From assembly GCA_012184525.1 (NCBI GenBank), contig WOFQ01000015.1:649381-713380 (forward strand): 64,000 bases of DNA. The letters are read 5' to 3'. Source of the stretch: Xenoacremonium recifei. Taxonomy: Eukaryota; Ascomycota; Sordariomycetes; Hypocreales; Nectriaceae. The stretch's first letter is position 1. Each line of letters starts with the position of its first letter. The notes under the pieces are model-generated. The model was given only the letters and a program-made list of their open reading frames with translations. It searched no databases and was not told the DNA's origin. Shown one piece after another: positions 10,526 through 21,869 of the stretch. Made by a program: the position numbers and the translations under genes.

Positions 10526-13137
10526 ATGGAACTCTCTACGACTTTTGCTCAGCCTCTTCGAACTGCAGGGTGGAAAGCCACCCGAGCTTCACAGGCGTGT
10601 CTCGCATGTCGGACGCGCAAGACACGCTGTGAGCTGTAGGCAGCCCTCCCGGAGACACCCGTAACTTGAACCGATGCGCTGACTAGCTTTGTCGGCCACA
10701 GAAATCAGGAACGTGGGGAGAAGAAGCCCCCTTGTAGAAGGTGCTCTGAGGAATGTATCGAGTGCGTCTTAACGCCGTCGAGACGTGGTGGCCGGCGCTC
10801 GCGTAAGCCCGTTTTGCAATCGGTAATCATCCTTCACCATGGCTTACTTTTGTCCGCTATTATTTTATCTATACTGATAGCATCAGACACTTCAATACGG
10901 TGAACCTGTGGAATACTCTCAGCCATGGGATCGCATACCATCTTTCCAGCAAGCATCTCCTCGCGGAGGTTGGACTGCAACTGGCCGGGAGTACGGGCCA
11001 TCCCCACAGAGGTCAGAGGGAGACATCGAAAGTCACATAACCTCGACGGATCTGCTGAATCCATCCGATGCCCTTGACGTCTTAGCTCAAGTAGCTGGTC
11101 TGGACCATAGGTCTGTTGGGGGAGGAGAAGGTGCCGGAGGAGAAGGTCAGGCTTATGAGGCACAACCCAGCAGCAACTCCGTCCCAACTCCGGACGACTT
11201 CGCAGCCTTTGATTATTTGCCCATCTCAGCAGGAGTCCTCACCGCATCTGACGCATTTGCGTTTATCAAGTAGTACGTGCCACTCCTACCGGTTGCTTCA
11301 TCTTACTACTTTCTGTATGCAAGCATCCCTGACCGTTTCCCAGTTATCACGAGCAATACCATCCCTTTTTCCCCGTCGCCCACCATGCCGTCTTCCTGGA
11401 GCGAGAAATTCTTGTCCTGGCAAAGAAAGAGCCGTACCTCTTGACTGCAATTCTGACGATATCTACAAAGGATGATCCTTCCCATGCAAAAACTCATCAA
11501 TTCTGCGCCTCCTTCATGGAGGGTCTGATATCGAAACTCATATTTGACAAGTTAGCTGGCGTCGGTGCGGTTGAGGCTCTGCTTATCATGGCCGAGTGGG
11601 CGCCACAAAGACCCGAAGCGAATATTGGATGTGGTGAAGAAGACCAGGGAGCTTGGATGTATGTAGGGATTGCCATCAGGTTGGGCTACCTTCAAAAACT
11701 CGAGTTGACGGGTCTCACCCTCGGGCGGGATGGAGACTCTGAGGAGAACCATCGCAAGAGATTGGCTTGGGCTGGTAAGACTCGTCCTTTTTTTTTCCCT
11801 TTGGTTAAAATATGTCCTAATTACCATGCAGCCTGTTATCTGAGCGACCGACAGGTTTCTATCCGCCTAGGCAAAGGCTTCTGGTCCCGAGGGCATGGCC
11901 CGTCTATCTGCCTCAAAGCCTCGGACTTCCCCTCCCTTTCACGACAGACTGCAGGCACGGATAACCTTGGTCTTGTCTTTCAGGCACATTTGGAGTTGAA
12001 CCAAGTCTTTGGTACTGCTCATGACATCCTATATTCATCTTCATACCACCGGGAACATCTCTATCTGGGCGGCGAGTATTGTCGATTCATTGTATGTTTT
12101 CGGCTTTACAACTGCAAATTTGAAATAGAGCGCTCAAGCTAACTTGGTAAAGGACGATTGTGCTTCTACGCTGCGAAAGTGGAAATTAGTCTGGGGAGGT
12201 TTGAGTTGTTGGTCTATCCCGATCCACGACTTATGTCCCCTTGCTAACCTTGATTATTCAGTCACGCCACCTATCAAGGCAGCTTTGTTCTTGACATACG
12301 ATTTCCTTCGACTTTATGTCAATGCCTTCGCATTTCAGGCTACCCTAAATCGTGCTATTGCTCGGGCGCGCTCGTCGCCAAAACCTGTTTCAAACGTGTT
12401 GCGCCTCACCGATCTCGCCGAAGAATTCGATGCCAGGTTTATATATGAGTCTATTGATGCTGCAAACTCCTTATTGGGCACGCTAAACAGCTTTATCGAC
12501 CCTACCGAGAGCCTGAAGTTTATGCCGATAAAATATTTTCTATACATCATTTACGCCGCTGTCTTTTTATTTAAGGTATGGCATAACCAGAACGAGTTTC
12601 AAGGCATTAGTGGATGTTATACACATGATAACCTTTGGGGCCAAACAGGCTCGATTGACAGGCGCGCTTGGTAACGAGGCTAGCCTTAGTGTTCACCGAA
12701 CTATTAAGGCCACGATAACACGACTACAAAAGACATCCCCAGACCCGGATAGCCTGGGTCATCGCTATGCTCGGTCTCTGTACTTGCTCTGGCAAGATTC
12801 CCTCGAAAGTCCAGATGGCCCCTTAGCCCGACATGAGAATCCCAATGGCAAAGAGGGAGCTCCTCTGGAGAATCGAACTCAGGCATCGCTTACAGTTGGC
12901 CATGACGGAGGAGATACCCTTGATAACATCCCTGAGTTGAATCTATTGGGCGGCTTTTCATGGAAGGACTTAGATTCACTTGGTCAATTTATCTCCAGCG
13001 ATAACCCCGGAAGTAGTAGTGTTCTGCTTGGGTCAGGCTTTGGCCTACGTCAAGACGGAAATGAGGCAGCAAACAGCATTTCTGCTAGCGGAGTCACGGG
13101 AATGTTTCAATTCTCAGGGGACCATCTGGATTTTTAG
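10526..13137 (+). CDS. Zn2Cys6 transcription factor, about 718 aa, eight exons
   Basis: Exons are 10526-10635, 10702-10822, 10887-11272, 11344-11774, 11832-12091, 12153-12198, 12262-12575 and 12649-13137. All phases agree, giving 719 codons. The zinc cluster is CLACRTRKTRC, a 14-residue loop, CRRCSEECIEC, then basic R-R-G-G-R-R. The middle domain shows Y-Y-H-E-Q-Y-H-P-F-F-P-V, LTAILTISTKDD, EALLIMAEWAPQRP and GCGEEDQGAWMYVGIAIRLG. The last intron was placed at 12576-12648 because it joins V-F-L-F-K to A-R-L-T-G in frame. This arrangement belongs to a widespread ascomycete regulator family, and I cannot assign a named member. Its position divergent from GH115 suggests a pathway-specific activator of xylan side-chain use (inference). 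The gene appears intact. Confidence 0.85.
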
Positions 13138-14296
13138 ATGAGTATTTGAAAAGCAATTCGCACTATACCCCTCAATCTTCGCCAAGGAAGCCTAAGCCGA
13201 ACATCCCGTCGGCCGCTGGCCGCTTTTTTTTTTTTGTAAATCTCGAGACTCGGCTACAATAGACCGTCTATCGTCGTACCATTCGTGGAATAGGCCCAAT
13301 TGAGGCTGTGCTCGCCTTCAGATTGAGAAGAAGCCGTGAAATAACTTGATCTTAAGCTCTGAACCTGTGTTGAATGACTGCTGGGGATTCTTCTTTCAAT
13401 TACTTTTCCTCGTAAATTTATCACCACCCGAGGTCTGGTTCGGTCCACTGATCCTTAGCCTATCCCAACCTGGAATTTAGCGCCGGTTATTCGGCCTTTG
13501 ACCCAGGCCAGGGTGATTTCGCAACCCGGGCAGAAAGTTAATACAAGCGCCCAAATCACAAGTCATAGAAAATGGGAACGAAAGCGACCAACGAACCAAA
13601 GAGGCCACCCAGCAGAAGAAAGAAAGAAAGAAAGGAAAAGGGAATTTAGCGATCCTCTGCTACAGAAAACGCCACGCACCTGTTTTCTAAAGTCATGCTT
13701 TCCGACCTGGGTCAGTCCAGAAGCTCAACGGACACTACTGGAGCCCCTGTAGCCCTTCTTCTTACCCTCTAAATGCAAAATTTTGCGCACTAAATGGCAA
13801 CGCCGTGAGCTTCGATGAGATAGCGCGTTGATTTAGAGCTGGGAGACTATTGTCCTCTGCTTTCGGAGTCTAATAGCGAGGCCAACGACATCGACATTGA
13901 CATTGACAGCGACAGCGCATTTGCGATCTCCCGAGTGGCTGCAGGGATTAAGGGTGCGATCCGGCTTTAACTTATAAGCGCATCGCAGGAAATGTCGATA
14001 CCGACGCAAATTCAAACGCTATGGAGAGCAGAGCCAATATTTTCCTGTTTTCGATAAACAATCCACGAAGGAGGGGTTGCTTCGGTAACCCTCGACAATT
14101 TACCAAAAGTCAACGGAAATGTGATTACCAAAGTGCATTATGTATCATGAGATCGTTCTCTAATTTACACCTAAAGCTACTTATGGTTCTGCAAAAAGAA
14201 ATGCTACGGCGGTTGACGAGTTCTTACAGAAGAACGATATCCGGCGACTTTGATGGAGGCTGGGACTCGAGCGTGGGCTTGCTCCTCTGTGCCAAG
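13138..14296. other. Intergenic, no gene recognised; purine-rich repeat
   Basis: This lies between the 3' ends of two convergent genes. A GAAA microsatellite sits at about 13616-13642 and a T-run at about 13225-13236. The 12-mer GGTTATTCGGCC at 13485-13496 recurs at 16264-16275. Short frames show no recognisable protein similarity. Confidence 0.5.
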
Positions 14297-15892
14297 TCAA
14301 GTCTCTAATGTCTTAGCATCCCGTCGATCCTGGGCAACAGTAACGGGCTGGTGCTTGAAATCCCGAGTCCCGAGGTCCATATTGAAGAGAACGTCCAGTT
14401 CCTCATAAGTTCTACCACCCGTCTCGGGGAGACGGAAGAAGGCCCAAATAAAGCTCAAAACGATGATTCCACCAGTCAAAAATCCGCATTTCCTCTTCCA
14501 GTTTCCCTGGTCTGGGTTCAATATATACGGGCCTACCACACTGTTCACGACTGAAGCAATGTTGTACGCAATTCGAGCGAGTCCGATGGTCATGGAGCGT
14601 AGTCGTGTTGTAGATGTTTCCCCAACAATGATGTATGCGCCAGGCCCGATGGTCAACTCATAGATGCAGTACCAAACTAAATAGACAGCAGACTCGCCAT
14701 AGCCTTGAGCACTGCCGATGGGGGCGAGGGCAACAAATCCGATGACGAACATAGCAATCGCCATGCCGACCAGCCCCCAGAGGATCAAGGCACGGCGGCC
14801 AAATCGTCCAGTCAGTGGGAAAGCAATCAGGGTGCAAACAAAATGCAATCCAGCTTGACCGACGCTCATATGGAACGCCTCATTAGGTGGTAGACCGGCC
14901 TGCTCGTAAAAGTACGTGGCGTAGCCACTGATGACAAAACCAGTGAGTTGCTGGATCATCCAGATAATACAGGAAATTTCCGTACGCCACAAATTTGTGC
15001 CTTTGAAGCAGTCGAGGATGCTGGTGCCGGCATGAAGATTCATCTCTAGTTTGTTTGTTTCAATCATGAGCGCGACCGACTGTCTAGACTTCTCCCTATC
15101 AGGCTCAGTCAAACGCATGACGACTTTCTCGGCGTCCTCTATGCGGTCTTTGCGAACCAACCACCAGGGCGATTCCGGTGCGAACAATGCCAATGGTAGA
15201 ATGATAGTAGGCCATGCCCACTGGACAGCAATGGGGATTCGCCATGCCCACGGATTTTTCTCTTGCTTACTCATAGCGGAGAGGACTCCAAAGGACACGA
15301 ACTGCCCAATACCCCAGCACAAGACGACGAAGGTCTCGAGATAGCTTCGCAAAACCACAGGGCAGACTTCAGACGCATATGCTGGGGCCATTGTGGTGAA
15401 CACGCCCCAGCAAAACCCGCAAAGAAGCTCGCCGACGAAGAAGACTTCGATAGACTGTGCGAAGAAAGGGATAAATATGACGCCGATGAGGAAGGTCAGG
15501 GCCCCAATCAAAGTTCGTTTGTGCTCTATACGCTCTGTGGCGACAGAGTTCAGGTAAACGCCGATGATGTTTCCGAGAGGGTTAGAAACGTTCAAAGCGC
15601 TCTGCCACCTAGCTGGGACCTGATAGTTGGTGGTATCACCAGCCACGGGCGAACCGAAGCGCTTTCGAAAAGAGGGATAAGCTGAAAGGGAACCGAGAAG
15701 AGCCGTGTCGTATCCGTCCATGATTATTGCGAGGGAAAAGACTGCCGACCACATGCAGGCCTTTTTGTAACGCTTCAAAGCTTGCCAGAAGGTCATGGCA
15801 TGCTCCTCCTCAGTGGCGAGCTGGGCATCCACGGCGATGACGATAGTGTCTCTGCCCCCGAGTGGTCCCCCGTCCGTGTGAGCGGACTCCAT
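14297..15892 (-). CDS. MFS alpha-glucoside (maltose-type) permease, 531 aa
   Basis: A single uninterrupted frame. The N-terminus reads A-L-K-R-Y-K-K-A-C-M-W-S then IIMDGYDTALLGSLSAYPSF, the TM1 region typical of fungal general alpha-glucoside:H+ symporters (MAL/AGT1-like). Further support comes from a linker with PESPWWLVRK, the segment IIWMIQQLTGFVISGYATYF, G-R-F-G-R-R-A after TM8, GETSTTRLRSMTIGLARI, and the end FRLPETGGRTYEELDVLF. About 12 TM segments are predicted, with a cytosolic N-terminus and plasma-membrane location. The intronless structure differs from the intron-bearing sugar porters at 3758 and 22765. The substrate is inferred from the family only. It faces the dead pectinolytic genes at 16585 and beyond. 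Confidence 0.88.
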   Translation of the reverse strand: MESAHTDGGPLGGRDTIVIAVDAQLATEEEHAMTFWQALKRYKKACMWSAVFSLAIIMDGYDTALLGSLSAYPSFRKRFGSPVAGDTTNYQVPARWQSALNVSNPLGNIIGVYLNSVATERIEHKRTLIGALTFLIGVIFIPFFAQSIEVFFVGELLCGFCWGVFTTMAPAYASEVCPVVLRSYLETFVVLCWGIGQFVSFGVLSAMSKQEKNPWAWRIPIAVQWAWPTIILPLALFAPESPWWLVRKDRIEDAEKVVMRLTEPDREKSRQSVALMIETNKLEMNLHAGTSILDCFKGTNLWRTEISCIIWMIQQLTGFVISGYATYFYEQAGLPPNEAFHMSVGQAGLHFVCTLIAFPLTGRFGRRALILWGLVGMAIAMFVIGFVALAPIGSAQGYGESAVYLVWYCIYELTIGPGAYIIVGETSTTRLRSMTIGLARIAYNIASVVNSVVGPYILNPDQGNWKRKCGFLTGGIIVLSFIWAFFRLPETGGRTYEELDVLFNMDLGTRDFKHQPVTVAQDRRDAKTLET

Positions 15893-16584
15893 GTGATGTA
15901 TTGCGGGGTCTTCTAAGTGAAGGTATATAGTTGTGCCAGATAAATAAGACGAGGACAGAATAACTCAACGAAAAAGTTTAGTGTGGAGGAGAGGAAGAGA
16001 GAGGGCAGAATCAAGGTTTGTCGACGAATATATAATATTGAGAGCGACCATGGAGTTTCCTCGATGAAAGCTGAATCAACAAACACTTCCTGTGCTAGCA
16101 AGGTTGGGATCATGCTGGGGAAGTCTGGGGGCGGAGTATTCCGAAGCGGGGGAGCCTCCCAACCCCTAGAATGCACACTAGACAGAGGAATACGAGCGTC
16201 CTATCCTCGATCTGTTCGCATTTGCCTGGTATTGCGCCCGGATATTAGGCTCGGCTCCGCTGCGGTTATTCGGCCGCTCGGCTACTCAGGTTATTACCGT
16301 AACGCCCTCGCTCGATCCCTCAGAATAGTGACGAGATGTAAAGTAGTTGGAACAATTTGACCTCAAAGCGATCCTGCTCGGAGGGTGGCTCTCTTTTCCG
16401 AAATATGTTGGTAGACTAATCTTACTAAGCTGTACTATGTTCTCAAGGAGAGAAATACATACCAAGCCATCGTTCACAGTACTCCGTAATGGTCCGTCAC
16501 TTACATTTACTCTGATGGATTCTTAGAAGGGCAAATAAAAAGATTTGAGACACTTAAGCAATAATCCCAACACTAACGATTGCA
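15893..16584. promoter_or_regulatory. Promoter region of the alpha-glucoside permease; CTCGGCT repeats
   Basis: About 690 bp upstream of the permease ATG (15892). CTCGGCT occurs at about 16250 and 16277, and the 12-mer GGTTATTCGGCC at 16264-16275. TACTCCGTAA lies at 16480-16489. No gene is recognised. Confidence 0.4.
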
Positions 16585-17489
16585 ATGGAGCGAGATGCCA
16601 AGCCTCCAGCCTTTGTCCTGGCGTGTGACTTGACAACTGCAGTCCAATCCACATGGGGTGGAGGCTGGGGCTCAGGATTCGTTTCTCTTCTCAAGGCGCC
16701 TGCGCTCGGTATCAACTACGGACATAATGGCACTACTGCGGCTTCGTTCGTTGAAGATGGCCATTAGGCCGAAGTGATAAAACTCATTTCGGAGTTGAGA
16801 CACAGTCATCGTTTTCGTGACTCTACAGGTCAGTCATGGCGTTTTGGGACCCGTAATGACACCTTTGATTTGCATAGAGTGTATCGTAAGATGCTACGGT
16901 GGGACAATAAGTCGTACAGTTCGGACACAACGACCAAAAGCCGTTGGCAAACATCACTCCCGGCGAATATCGGCAGAATCTCCAGGACCTTGCGCGTGAA
17001 TCGGCAATGGCGGGTGCAATATCTGTTAGTTTTGATGCTCCTCCATCTTCGCCAGCGTCCATGTTGATGATGAGGTCGTAGATATTAGTGACTCCTCTGA
17101 CTCGGAGGTCATTCACTGATGACGGAATTCTTGTTGACTCAATTTATGGGGAACGCCTCGCCACGATATCAGCTGCGAATCCTACTGGTTCGTTCTATGT
17201 TGACCTGAATCAAGCCAGCCGACAATACGTGAGTGCTATTGGAAGTGTCGCATCGCGACGACATGACCTTCGGGCTTCAGACCAAACACATCTAAATGAG
17301 TATGGGAGTAAAGTGTTCGGACGCATCGTGGCTGATCTGATGCTCGGATATTCACCATTAGCCGGGGATAGTGATCTGTCGTTCACAGGGGCGTCCGCAG
17401 CTTCGGTAGAGTGGCAAAAGTGGTTAAGGCGATGGCTCAGGGCCGACATAATGCTTACTGAGGCAATTTGGGGCGGGCAACCCGCGTAG
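16585..17489 (+). pseudogene. Dead rhamnogalacturonan acetylesterase (CE12, SGNH/GDSL fold)
   Basis: The order of CE12 blocks is clear. An N-terminal L-A-C-D-L-T-T-A corresponds to the usual L-A-G-D-S-T-T-A. Then come GGGWGSGFVSLLKAPALGIN, HNGTTAASFVEDG, QFGHNDQKPLANITPGEYRQ (after an intron at 16829-16919), ILVTPLTRRSF (after an intron at 17025-17081) and D-Q-T-H-L-N-E-Y-G-S-K-V-F-G-R. Three lesions are visible. The catalytic Ser of the GDS block is Leu and its Gly is Cys. A TAG at 16766-16768 replaces the expected Trp of G-H-W-A-E-V-I. The frame shifts at about 16805-16815, between E-L-R-H and V-F-V-T-L-Q. The His/Asp block is intact. CE12 enzymes deacetylate pectin rhamnogalacturonan in the secretome; this copy cannot. 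Confidence 0.85.
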
Positions 17490-18207
17490 TACCATTGACA
17501 ACGAAGTATCTTAGGTGACAGACCTCGCATAGAGTCCATAAATGAACGCAGTAGACAAGAAAGCTCATTGGTCTCTGCACCCACGCAGCCCTGCAAAGAT
17601 CGACTGCGTTGATCATTCGATCCTGGTTCTTGTTTGCAACACGAGACCGAAACGTCTGTGGGGGCGGGGAAAGCGCGGCATTCGCCACGGGTGCTGTCAC
17701 AACGACGTTCTTCAGTTACCGAGTTACCGGCGCTAGAGTTTGCGTAATTGCAGCACAAATCCTAGCATGTCTCGCGAGGGCATTCGTGATTGGAACGCAA
17801 GTCTTAGCCCCTGAAATGGACACATCGAATGCATTGGAGCGTTATACCATTGCGCACTGCCTCGGACCGTCGCATATGTACGTAGGCAATGGGGATTTGC
17901 GAACTTCGTTTGGTGCGAAAATTACCCAGACAGGACGGAAAATCTAATGTTTAATGGCTCCAGTTGTGTGAGTAACGTTCGATACTCCGTACGTAGCCCG
18001 CGAACTGAAACCCCTGCAGGCACTTCCCCGTGGGGAAAGAATGTGCCCCGTTGTAAGGGCTTGGAAAATAAAAACCGTGAGCGGCTTATAAAAAGGAAAA
18101 TCTGATAGGAACCTTTCTTTTCTGGTACCTTCTTCAGACTCAGATCCCTTCCAACCGTTAAGTGAGCTTATTGTGTCATGTCCTATCGTCATTTTGAGGT
18201 TGGAAAC
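17490..18207. other. Intergenic; TATA box of the following gene
   Basis: A TATAAAAAGG box begins at 18087, about 120 bp before the ATG at 18208. TACTCCGTAC lies at 17983-17992. The small frames at 17542-17947 show no recognisable family. Confidence 0.4.
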
Positions 18208-20411
18208 ATGCTCATCCAGCCAAAATTCCTTCGTCCGGGTCTTGTGCCAGCTCTCCTGGCGATAGGTTGTTTGCAAGCCCATGCCCAGTACATCGATCCA
18301 AATCTGAAGCCTTCAATCCCTACTATTACTCCAATCAGCCAGGTTGACACCAATTTGACGGAGTATAACCGTTTCGTCCTCACTGTAGGCGACGACCCGT
18401 TCTTCTACAACGGCATTCAGCTTCGGGCCGATAAGCTCAAGGACGTCTACTTTTACACCGAGCCGGATATTAAAGCCCTGTACCAGCTTGCAGCTGAAGA
18501 TGGATTCACAGTTGTTAACACCCAAATAACTTGGCTCGATGTACAACCCGACACTTCCATCAATGCCAGCGAATCAACTTATATTCGAGGCGGATCATTT
18601 GCCAATGAAAACTTCGCTTCCAGCACTTCCAATATTCTCGGGCATTCGCCTAACAATGAGAGCTATTCTGAGCTAGTCTACGTCAAGTTTGACTTTCCTG
18701 CCTACTCCGGCAGTGTCGACGCAGCCAAGATTCGCTTTTATGTTGACTCGGCGCTCGTTGACTCGTTGGCATTCCCGGCAACGCTTTATGGTATTACCAA
18801 CAACTCTTGGTCCGCCTCAGCTGTGACGTGGTCAAGCGCTCCCAATAGCCACAATGGAAATATCACAGGGACTCTTGGGGTCGATTACTTCATTGCCTCA
18901 ACCAGCCCTTCCTGGGACCCAATCACTTCTCAAACATACTACGATTTCGACGCTACTGAATTCATTAGGGATCACTGTCCCGAAAAGATTGCGAGCTTCG
19001 TACTCACTGCGGCGAATAGTGGCACAGGCACCGTAGGTGCCTCTGTGTCTGGCGCCAAGGGAACTCACCCTCCCAGTCTAATCTTGTCTGATGAAAATAA
19101 CTTTGACTGGACCTATCTCGAGACTCTCCTCGGATGGGCCGAGGCTGCTGGCATTAAGCTGGAACTGATTTGGTTTGGTTCAGACTCTACAGGGGTTACA
19201 ATGGATAGCCGCGTAGCTTACTTCTCCATGACGAATATCAAAAATGAAGAGGTCAACTCCGACGGCTCCCATACCCCGGTCTTTGCAAAGAATACAGACC
19301 CAGCCTACGGGGTCTACTGGTACTTCTTAGACAAGAATGATCTAACTACACGTTCGCAGGAGAAGCGAGCTATCAAGGAGATGATGAATCAAGTAGCCTC
19401 CTGGAACGAAGCAAATGGGAACAGTAAAGTTGTTGTTGGCGTTGACATTGCCAACGAACCCGCCATCCAGAAATTCCACGGTTCATCTTTCACCGCGTGG
19501 CACAATCCAGCTACGTGGGCAGCACTGAGCAATTTCTCCTCAGTGCAAAACTTCGTCGACCGTACCATGTGGGAGTTTTGTGTCAACCTAGCGAACGGGG
19601 TCAAGGAATCCAATTACCCAGTTTGGACTCGATCCAATGACTTCAACGGAGTCGACGCTGCGCATGCTTCATACAACGAGGCACAACGAGAGACTGTGGG
19701 CACCAGCGTAGACTTTGTTGGTCTCGATCCATACAGCAATGGCTTCACTGATGCCTTTTTGTTTGGCCATGCCGTGAGTTGGGACAATAAAAAGTACGCA
19801 ACAGGCAAAACCTACCAATGATCATGGAGAATTCTGGCGCTTACAATACCTCTTACGGCATTCTACTCGCTGCACTAGCAGGCGGCTCTGTATACAACGT
19901 CTACGACCTCATTAGCTCCGATAACCTCGGCTTGTGTGTGCCAAAGGATCCTAGCTCCGGTGACTATAGCCTAGTGGCTCGTGGTTCTTACGTCTAGACT
20001 GTCGTCAATATCAACAACATGCTTTTGAAGATCTCTGAAGATCTTGCTACACAGGCTACACGCACAGTTGGCGGTACAGCCTTGGACTTTCTTAACATAT
20101 TCTGGAATGAAATAAGGGTTATCTCTTCTTTTGGAAGGGTTGAAATCACCTACGAGCCTTCCAGTTACTCAGCCGTTGGTATTGTTGATGTTCGATCCGA
20201 CACCGAGCTCGCGTTGCTCAGCACGGGCAACGGTACATACGCGTTAGAAGGGATTAGTGGCTACGGATTGAGTTCCATCGAGTCTGGAATATATCAAGGC
20301 TCTCAATGGGTCAAGACTGCTGATATTTCCTACACGACTACAAATGGTGATATCTTGCTTACGATAAGCGCATATGAATGCATCCGGGTTGTCACAGAAA
20401 GGGGCACATAA
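18208..20411 (+). pseudogene. Dead secreted clan-A-like glycoside hydrolase with an inserted CBM96/DNRLRE-like domain
   Basis: ATG 18208 starts a signal peptide (L-V-P-A-L-L-A-I-G-C-L-Q-A-H-A). A barrel start follows (F-F-Y-N-G-I-Q-L-R-A-D, FTVVNTQITWLDVQP). Residues about 123-292 form a separate domain: Y-I-R-G-G-S-F-A-N-E-N-F, V-Y-V-K-F-D-F, WSASAVTWSSAPNSHNG, W-D-P-I-T-S-Q-T-Y-Y-D-F-D-A-T. This is the DNRLRE/CBM96 pattern. The barrel resumes at YLETLLGWAEAAGIKLELIW, with a putative acid/base in VDIANEPAIQ and nucleophile in M-I-M-E-N-S-G-A-Y. The frame breaks at 19814-19820, just before that second Glu. A further in-frame TAG lies at 19996-19998, after G-S-Y-V. The C-terminal beta domain (GRVEITYEPSSYSAVGIVD) stays readable to 20411. 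The exact GH family (GH35/42-like or DUF4978-like) is not resolved. Confidence 0.75.
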
Positions 20412-20835
20412 GGGGAGATGTACGTTTCCATACCGCAGAAGATATCAATAGAGCCCCGAAAGGGAATAGCCAAAATGAGTCTTTACACTCTAAACTGAAT
20501 ATGCTCCTACATACCTCAGGACACTCAAATCTCGCTCGGAGTATTCATCTGAAAGTTGTTGGGAAGCAAGAACCAGCTCGCATGCTAGAGGTATGTATAC
20601 CCTCCAGTCTTCCTGTTCTATCACTTACTTGCCGAGCTCATTAAAATACTTCAAGGCAACGAAGCTACTTGAAAAGATCCGAAGTTTCGATTACATTCCG
20701 GACTAAAGTTTCTCGACGTATTGTAGCATATCTTGGCTTCACCACACTTGCTTTGAAGGCAGTAATCCACACATGCAGATTCTTGTCTATTCAGCTTCAA
20801 TAGATGAAAAGGGAAGTCTGGAATACTTCTCCAAG
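20412..20835. other. Intergenic, nothing recognised
   Basis: 424 bp between the 3' end of the dead hydrolase and the 3' end of the SDR gene. No coding signal or repeat was seen. Confidence 0.4.
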
Positions 20836-21869
20836 CTAGTATGATGCCGGTGTTACGCTTAGTCTACCGCCGTCGGTGATCAAAACGTTGCCATTACAAT
20901 ATGCTCCAGCTCTAGACGCCAGGAATAATATTGCGCCAGCCATATCCTTCTCGTCGCCCATTCTCTCCTCTGGTACTACAGAGGGAGGAAAGGTCTGCTT
21001 CAGGCTCTTTAAATCTCGTTCCATATTCGCAGTCGTCATTTCAGATGGGTATACTTTTCAAGAATTAGCGCCATACAGGAAGGTTGTATGGTAACACTTA
21101 CTGCCTGGGGCAATGACATTACTCCTTATTCCATAGGGGGCTAAAAGAGTTGAGAACTGCTTCATCATCTGTGTGGTTGCCGCTTTGCTACCTCCATATG
21201 CAAATCCACCAGGCACGTTCCTGTTAAATCCGGATATTGAGCTAGTTGATATAACCTGGCTTCTTTGCTCTCGAACTTCCCTTTTGTTTCCTTTGTCTAA
21301 CAGATCGAGAAAAGCCACAATCGTAAAGAAGGTCGCCGAGGCGTTGACTGCGTAGGTTCTAGAAAAGGTTTCGAAGGTAGGCGACCAGAGCTTCTGTTGC
21401 AGCTCGTGGAGTGTTGGTGATGATCGTAGTCCGATAAGGTCTGGGCCGCTGACTCCTGCATTGGCGATGAGGATGTCAAGGAATCCTACTTCTGCTTCTA
21501 CTTGAGCAACGATGCGTGCAAGATCCTCCTTGCAAGTCACATCCCCCTGAAGTGGTATAATATTTCCATTGACCTGTCGGTTATTTCAATGCTGGTATTC
21601 TGACTCTGTAGATACCAAAAAACGTACGGACTGTTTAGACGCCATCTGTAAGGCTTCAAGACGTCTTCCGATAATGTAAACTTTGGCAGCTCCGTTGGCC
21701 TCCAATGCTTTGGCCATCATAAGTCCGATCCCTACTTTATTTAATCTCTCTGTTCAGGAATTGGCTATGTCCGATGTCAGGGTATGCTCTCACCACTTCC
21801 GCCTCCCGTAATCACCACGACCAGACCGTTAACGCTAAACAAGTCCGCGGCAAGTACTGAGGAACTCAT
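20836..21869 (-). CDS. Classical short-chain dehydrogenase/reductase, about 289 aa
   Basis: Four exons: 21869-21794, 21731-21628, 21573-21102 and 21053-20836, with phases matching (290 codons). The NAD(P) motif T-G-G-G-S-G-I-G spans the first intron. NAG appears in ILIANAGVSGPDL. The catalytic Ser lies in VISTSSISGFNR, and Tyr-x3-Lys in GGFAYGGSKAA. The end ITDGGRLSVTPASY is typical of the gluconate/3-oxoacyl reductase-like branch. These enzymes interconvert hydroxyl and keto groups on sugars, polyols or small metabolites in the cytosol. It lies tail to tail with a dead pectinolytic hydrolase and next to a sugar porter transcribed in the same direction, suggesting sugar or sugar-acid catabolism (inference). 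Confidence 0.9.

Noticed and set aside
12576..12603. A 28-bp intron joining the last two exons of the second regulator.
   Set aside because: Too short for a fungal intron. A 73-bp intron (12576-12648) gives a better protein, F-K-A-R-L-T-G.
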